Assembly (NCBI GenBank): GCA_031835245.1 | Contig: JAVKOQ010000057.1 | Span: 175,641-239,640 of the forward strand | Source of the DNA: Balamuthia mandrillaris | Taxonomy: Eukaryota; Discosea; Longamoebia; Balamuthiidae | DNA length: 64,000 nt | Reading direction: 5' to 3' | Part shown: piece after piece, positions 59,154-64,000 of the stretch | Layout: each line of letters opens with the position of its first letter | Position numbering within the stretch: the first letter of the stretch is position 1 | Translations under genes and position numbers: made by a program | Notes under the pieces: generated by a model | The model's database searches: none | Seen by the model: the letters and a program-made list of their open reading frames with translations, nothing else | Told to the model about the DNA's origin: nothing

Positions 59154-61928
59154 ATGAAACGGTTCCAAGAAATGTTGGGCTCCTCTTCCGTATTGCCAGG
59201 GCGTAAATCTTTGCTACCACCCGCGGCCCGCCGATCCTAGTGCCTCAACCCCGCCGTTGTCACCTACAACAAAGGTACAGATTTTTTTCTCCCAGGCCCT
59301 TGGAAATTTGGTACATGAACGCCCTAACCCAACAAGCTACGAGCAGGAAGAGCGTCCTTTCTTGGCACAACGCCCCCTCGCTACACACGGCAATTGCCCT
59401 CCCTACATTGTCGCCGATTTTTATCCTCGAGCACCGTGCCGCTGCAAAAAGTCGCTAGCACAGACGAACCCACCAATGCCTCTCCTCAAGGTAGCCACTC
59501 ACTGTTCATTCGCTTTTCATTGTGTTATTCCTATTTTTTTTTTCTTCATTAACACGAAAGTTTCTTTCATTGTCAGCCCCAAAGCCCCTTAGAGACTGGA
59601 CAGTGGAAGAGGTTCAAAATTGGTTTAGAGAAGGAAGATTCTGCTTGTATGCTAAGCACTTCCACAACCTCACTGGTGGCGACCTTGCCAACTTTGCCAA
59701 AGAGGATTACCGTGCCCTTTGCCCAGAAATGGGTTTCTCAATTTACTACGACCTGCAAGCAGTACAAGCCTCTTATGTCAAAGGTTCGTTCTGTTGAAAC
59801 AACAACAACAAAGTATCTATGAGTTTTTGTTAATCTCTCAACCAATTGCTCTTTTTCGTTCATTCAAAATTATCTCCAGCCATTCTTCCGCAGAAGGAAC
59901 ATGACCCCGCTCTCCCTGATCCAAGCGACTCAAGGTGGGATTATCTTCACAATATCAAAGCACTGGAGCGCAAGATAGGCGAAACAATAGAACTCCCAGA
60001 CTTGAGCGGCTCTGCTAAACTACTCCCAAAGGAGCTTCAGCCCCACAAGCTGCAGAGTTTCATCCTCACCCCTCAGCGCTATGCACTGCTAAAGGAGTTT
60101 GCGGATGTGGTCCATCTGGGGCAAAAAGACGTGGTTAACACCGATGTTCAAGCCGGCATGATCCTATCAGGTCCCAATGGTGTTGGCAAGACAGCTGAGT
60201 CCTATCTGCTGGCAAGCGTTGCATATATCAACGGTGCCATTCTCATTTATATGGTACATACCATCCTTCCTATTGTTCTCATTACATTATACTCAAAAAC
60301 AAAATTGTGCATGTTTTTGTGGTTGTTATTGTTGTTAACATAGCCAAAGACCGCTGAATGGGCCTCCCTCCCCAACGATAATGCAGTAGCTCAGTATGTG
60401 CTGAAACGCTTCTGTAGATTCAATTCATTCAAGGCGTGGAATATAAAGTGCCAGTCCGATAACAATTGGGGCAGTGAAAATCTGCTCGAACTTGCTCTTG
60501 TTGGGGTGCGCTCAATAGAGCAGGCCTTATTGGTACATTTTGCACTTCTCCAAGAACTGCAAGGGTACATCGAAGCACCGGTTGTTTTCGTAGTGGATGA
60601 GCACAATGAGATCTGGTGGCAACACAAGGAATCAAGCCCATTCTTCCGGCAGTACATGATCTCTACAGGATTGTTGCAAGGAGCAAGAACCTTTACGCTC
60701 CTCTCAGGTTCTGCGCATTCTCGCTTCGAGTTCAACTTGCAACCTGGGCTTGAGAGGTGGCTCCGACGCATCCAGCCTTTCCCGCTGACCATCTTTGAGA
60801 AGGCCATAGCTCCTGGTGGTGTTTTCGAACTTCCTCCCGCCTGGCAGAAGGACACATCCGACAAGATCCTCTTGGCCGAGATCACTGGGCGTATGCCACG
60901 AGAAATGGGATCCCTCCAACAAGCCCACCTAACAGGTACTGTCAGCATGCCCTTGGAGTGGGTGGGACCAAGAGAGAAAGCCCTAGCGGCCGAGGTAAAC
61001 AAGTTTGTGGACAAACACAAGGGGAGGTTGGATGAATTCCTAGCATTCATGGAGATCATATTCTCGCCACAGTATGCTGCTAACCAGGAGCCATCACCAG
61101 AGAGCATGCTCCTCCATGACACAGGTCTGATCATCTACGACCAAGAGCAGCATCGCTACCGGTGTACCAGCCTTCCCGCAGAACGTGCACTTCTCTCCTA
61201 CTACTACAAGAAAGTGCCACAGACCCCAATCTCAAGGACCAAGCCTGCGGCCGAGCAGGGCCTCCTGTTGGAGAAGTGGGTGGAGAGGCAGTTATATGAT
61301 GACCTCTCCAACCTGCCTGCTTACACCCTGGGAAACATCTCTGGCGATCCAATTACACTCAGACTTCCAGCAATTCAGCTGCGCAAGTTTTTCCGTGCAA
61401 ATGATATCCCCACTAATGTCACACGTTACCCCTGCTTCTACATCCCTTTGGCTTCCAATTTTGCTGGCTGGGATCTGATCATTCACGAGCCGTTGATCAG
61501 CCAAGACAAAACAACACACCGCGTTATCTTCATCCAGTGTTCAATCAACAGTGTTCGCAAGCATGACAAAGCTAGCAACAATAGTGGAAAACTTGCAAAG
61601 ACATTTGCACCTAGGGGGAAAAATCCTTCCTTGGTGAAAGCTCTCATTGAGGGTATCACAGGGCTAGAATGCAAAGGTGACATTTACAGGAATGGGAAGT
61701 TGGAGGTAACAAGTGAAGGTTTGGATGTCCAGTTTTTATATGTGACAGCAGCACCACGTGAACAATTGATAAAAGAAGAAGCCAGCAACCCTAAGCCAAA
61801 GGTTGGTCCCCCTTCCCTTTCAAACCCACGTTTTTCTCATTTTTTTTCTCCCAAAGTATGAAAACCTTTTTGTTGTTCCAAGAGAAATATGTGAAAGTGA
61901 TTTGCACATCCCATTCATCAGCACCTAG
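59154..61928 (+). CDS. SAM-domain P-loop NTPase with REase-like nuclease domain (Crinkler/RHS-type)
   Basis: N-terminus uncertain (possible ATG 59154; exon SQALGNLVHERPNPTSYEQE near 59295-59490). Exon 59576-59780 is a SAM domain: LRDWTVEEVQNWFREGRF, YAKHFHNLTGGDLANFAKED, YRALCPEMGFSIYYDLQ. Exon about 59880-60252 holds Walker A (LSGPNGVGKTAESYLLAS). Exon 60344-61800 holds Walker B (PVVFVVDEHNEIWW), a sensor-like TLLSGSAHSRFEF, and a restriction-endonuclease-like end: FAGWDLIIHEP then VIFIQCSINSVRKHDK. A last exon adds ENLFVVPREICESDLHIPF, stop 61926-61928. The NTPase plus QxS...KHD nuclease order matches Crinkler/RHS proteins, first known as secreted effectors but also found in free-living eukaryotes. 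The usual ubiquitin-like header is replaced by SAM. Possible roles: effector, genome conflict or retroelement-associated protein. Confidence 0.75.
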
Positions 61929-61994
61929 CCCATGTCAGCTGCTTGTGAGTTCACATATTTCTCTCTTGTGGAACTTTGTGTTGGTTGAATCCAA

Positions 61995-62029
61995 CTGTTA
62001 TGCCACTCTTCCATAATACCTATCCCTAT
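61995..62029. repeat. 35-bp direct repeat, left copy
   Basis: CTGTTATGCCACTCTTCCAT then AATACCTATCCCTAT; matches 63893-63927 with two mismatches, same orientation. The two copies bracket about 1.86 kb of AT-rich DNA with recombinase-like relic frames. Confidence 0.8.
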
Positions 62030-62305
62030 GAGCTATTATGAGAACTTCTGATTGTTGACTAGAAAACAAAAAGGGGACATCACGAACATTTTTATGGTAT
62101 TAATTGGAAGCAACTCAAAAAGCAAATACCAGAAATACGACAATTGATAAAGGAAGAGAAAGATAAAAAGAGAAGATGACAAGATGCTTCACAATTAGAC
62201 ATCACAACAAAAGAAAAAAATGAGGCCCAGCAAAGAATTGCAACAAAAAGCATAACTCAAACAGCAAGAGACTTACATTCTACTCTGGGCATCTTCTTTC
62301 GATTT

Positions 62306-63266
62306 GTGAAATTGTGTGAGAGCAATCATAAGGAAAAAGAAGAAAAAAAGAAAAAAGAGGAGCAAGAAGAAGAGGAGAAAGAAGAGGAAGAAGAAGAGAA
62401 GAAGAAGAAAAAAAAAGATGATAAAGATAATAAGACAGTTGAGCTATTTGAGCTCTCAGTAATGATGTTATTTGATCAAACACGCTTTCAAGCATTTCAT
62501 CACTTCTGTCAACTACAGTACAGCAGTCCTAGTACAGTTCGCAATCATCTGCTTTATCTATCAAAGATGTTACGTTGGTTGTTGACTTTTGAGACCATGT
62601 CTAAGCATCTTCTTTCTATCAATGCAGCTCAAAGATTCTTGCATGAATCTGCTCAGGATGCAAAGATGCAACTACGAACACATACTTCCATGATCTACAA
62701 TGAAAGTGAGATGACATCTTCTGGTCAATTCTTTGTATCTCAAGAATGTCTTGCTTTTGGCGAATGGAATTTGCGAAGATGAAATAAGATTGTGCAAACA
62801 TATTTTGGGTCCATCAATGATAGGACCAAAGAAAAAAATAAAGAAACAGAAGAAGAAGAAGAAGAAGAAGAAGAAAAAAAAGAAGAAGATGATGATGATG
62901 AAAAAGAAGAAGAAGAAGATATTCAACAAGGCAGCATGGCAAGTTCAATGCTGTCGCATCAACATGACAACAGGCTTAATGCAAGGTGTTAGAAGAGAAG
63001 TAGTTAGAGGGTTTTGTTGAGATAAATTGTTCTATGAAGAAAGCAATAATGAAGATGGAAGCAAGATCATAAGTTTTTATGCATCAGTAGGCAAGGAAAA
63101 GAGGATGAAAAAAACAGATCAAGTACCTCTTCCTACTGAATTACACTCCTTCTTTGAACTCTTCCTCCTCAAAATTCGACCTTGGTTATTGATACTTTCT
63201 ACTCAAAATCCACAAGTCAACTTTGATCCATTGTGCATCTGGGTTGGAGAATCAGCCTTGTTTTAA
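62306..63266 (+). pseudogene. Possible tyrosine-recombinase (Crypton-like) relic
   Basis: Three broken plus-strand frames. The first (62306-62782, no ATG) has an acidic/Lys start then FHHFCQLQYSSPSTVRNHLL and YLSKMLRWLLTFE, which resembles the core-binding domain of tyrosine recombinases (PSTVRNYL..L..F..W). A Glu/Lys-rich low-complexity part follows (62820-62920). The third (63027-63266) has FYASVGKEKRMKKTDQVPLP and TELHSFFELFLLKIRPWLL, recalling the segment after the first catalytic Arg (VPLP.EL...). No Arg-His-Arg-Tyr set can be shown. In-frame stops and missing starts make it nonfunctional as it stands. Family assignment is tentative. Confidence 0.35.
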
Positions 63267-63892
63267 GGCTACCCTTTGCCAGACAGGTATGAGGTGTATC
63301 CTAAACATAAATACATCCAAAGGAAGAGTAATACTTAAAGTATTTGCCACAACAAACAGTTTTGTGTTTTATTAAGATGTAACACAGTTATTGAGGTGCG
63401 AAAATACGGAACCAAAGGAACCTCCTTGGTTCCCTGGTTCCAAAGCAAAAATTTCAGACTTAGAAAAAATTTCAACATTCTTTAAGTCAAAATGATTGAA
63501 AAAAGGGAAAATTAATGTTTATTAATTAAAAAAAGGAATACAATGCTTTTATTTGAAAAAATAAAAAAGGTTCTTGTAGAACTCAAAATGCTCTATCCAA
63601 TGAGCTTATTTACAAAGAGTAAAAATGATTTATAACAGAGTAATTAATTATATACATACTTTGGTATTTTAAAAATAATAGAAAATATTTATAAAACTGA
63701 TTAACAAACAGATAAAAGGATTGACAGATAGATAAATAATGAATAAATGATTGTTTAAAAGGTGTTTCATTAATATTGAATGAATATACAAGGAAAAAAA
63801 ATGTTTCACAACATAAAAAAACAAAACCTTACAAAAACAAACAAAAATTAAATCAAAACAACAACTTAAAAACAAAATATAAATTCTTCCTT
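63267..63892. other. AT-rich tail with a hairpin, no gene
   Basis: Strongly AT-rich compared with the rest of the window. It contains an imperfect hairpin at 63408-63441 (arms GGAACCA..AGGAACC and GGTTCC.TGGTTCC, 5-base loop). No coding frame with domains. Confidence 0.5.
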
Positions 63893-63927
63893 CTGTTATA
63901 CCACTCTCCCATAATACCTATCCCTAT
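63893..63927. repeat. 35-bp direct repeat, right copy
   Basis: CTGTTATACCACTCTCCCAT then AATACCTATCCCTAT, pairing with 61995-62029. It lies close to the right edge of the window. Confidence 0.8.
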
Positions 63928-64000
63928 CTCTCCTTGTATATATCTTTTTCTTTCATTTTATTAAAGGTCTTTTCCCTATGCCCATCGAGTTGGTATCTGG

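Noticed and set aside
60391-61134. 247-codon minus-strand ORF opposite the NTPase gene
   Set aside because: It is the shadow of the long NTPase exon; the plus frame has Walker motifs and correct splice sites.

Overview
This 64 kb window is nuclear DNA from a unicellular eukaryote. Almost every gene is split by short GT-AG introns, there are no bacterial-type operons, and I see no rRNA, tRNA or CRISPR. The gene content includes a tyrosine-type receptor kinase with Kelch repeats, a UBE3A-like AZUL/HECT ligase, a SID1-family membrane protein, lysyl oxidase, a WSCD-like sulfotransferase, F-box, LRR and MORN proteins, EB1 and beta-COP. That mix fits a free-living amoebozoan, and the tyrosine kinase suggests the Acanthamoeba/Balamuthia side. 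The assignment is an inference; no marker gene proves it.

Layout. 1-11.1 kb: an LRR protein running off the left edge, a broken FG-GAP gene, a CREST-like membrane protein, a small mitochondrial-type protein, and a WH2/zinc/thioredoxin-like gene. 11.4-20.8 kb: a UBE3A-like E3, a PH-domain protein, a class I aminotransferase and a multi-pass membrane protein. 20.7-29.2 kb: a second FG-GAP gene lying between two copies of an 85-bp sequence that is also the 3' flank of the receptor kinase gene. Relic kinase sequence lies beside it. 29.6-41.8 kb: NDUFB2-like complex I subunit, F-box/MORN protein, EB1, sulfotransferase, lysyl oxidase-like protein and TTC33-like TPR protein. 42.4-57.7 kb: SID1-like protein, beta-COP, alpha/beta hydrolase, aldehyde dehydrogenase, a broken F-box gene and a second LRR protein. 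57.8-64 kb: a decayed GT8 glycosyltransferase, a SAM + P-loop NTPase + REase gene of the Crinkler/RHS type, and an AT-rich tail with a recombinase-like relic between 35-bp direct repeats.

The genes do not form one pathway. Three recurring themes stand out. Many genes sit head to head across 200-410 bp gaps. Those gaps repeatedly carry GTCGAC and AATTAATTA motifs. Introns carry large simple repeats that are always pyrimidine-rich on the sense strand of the host gene, whichever way the gene points. Several genes (two FG-GAP copies, one F-box gene) carry single-base or 28-bp frame breaks, which are either pseudogenisation or consensus errors.
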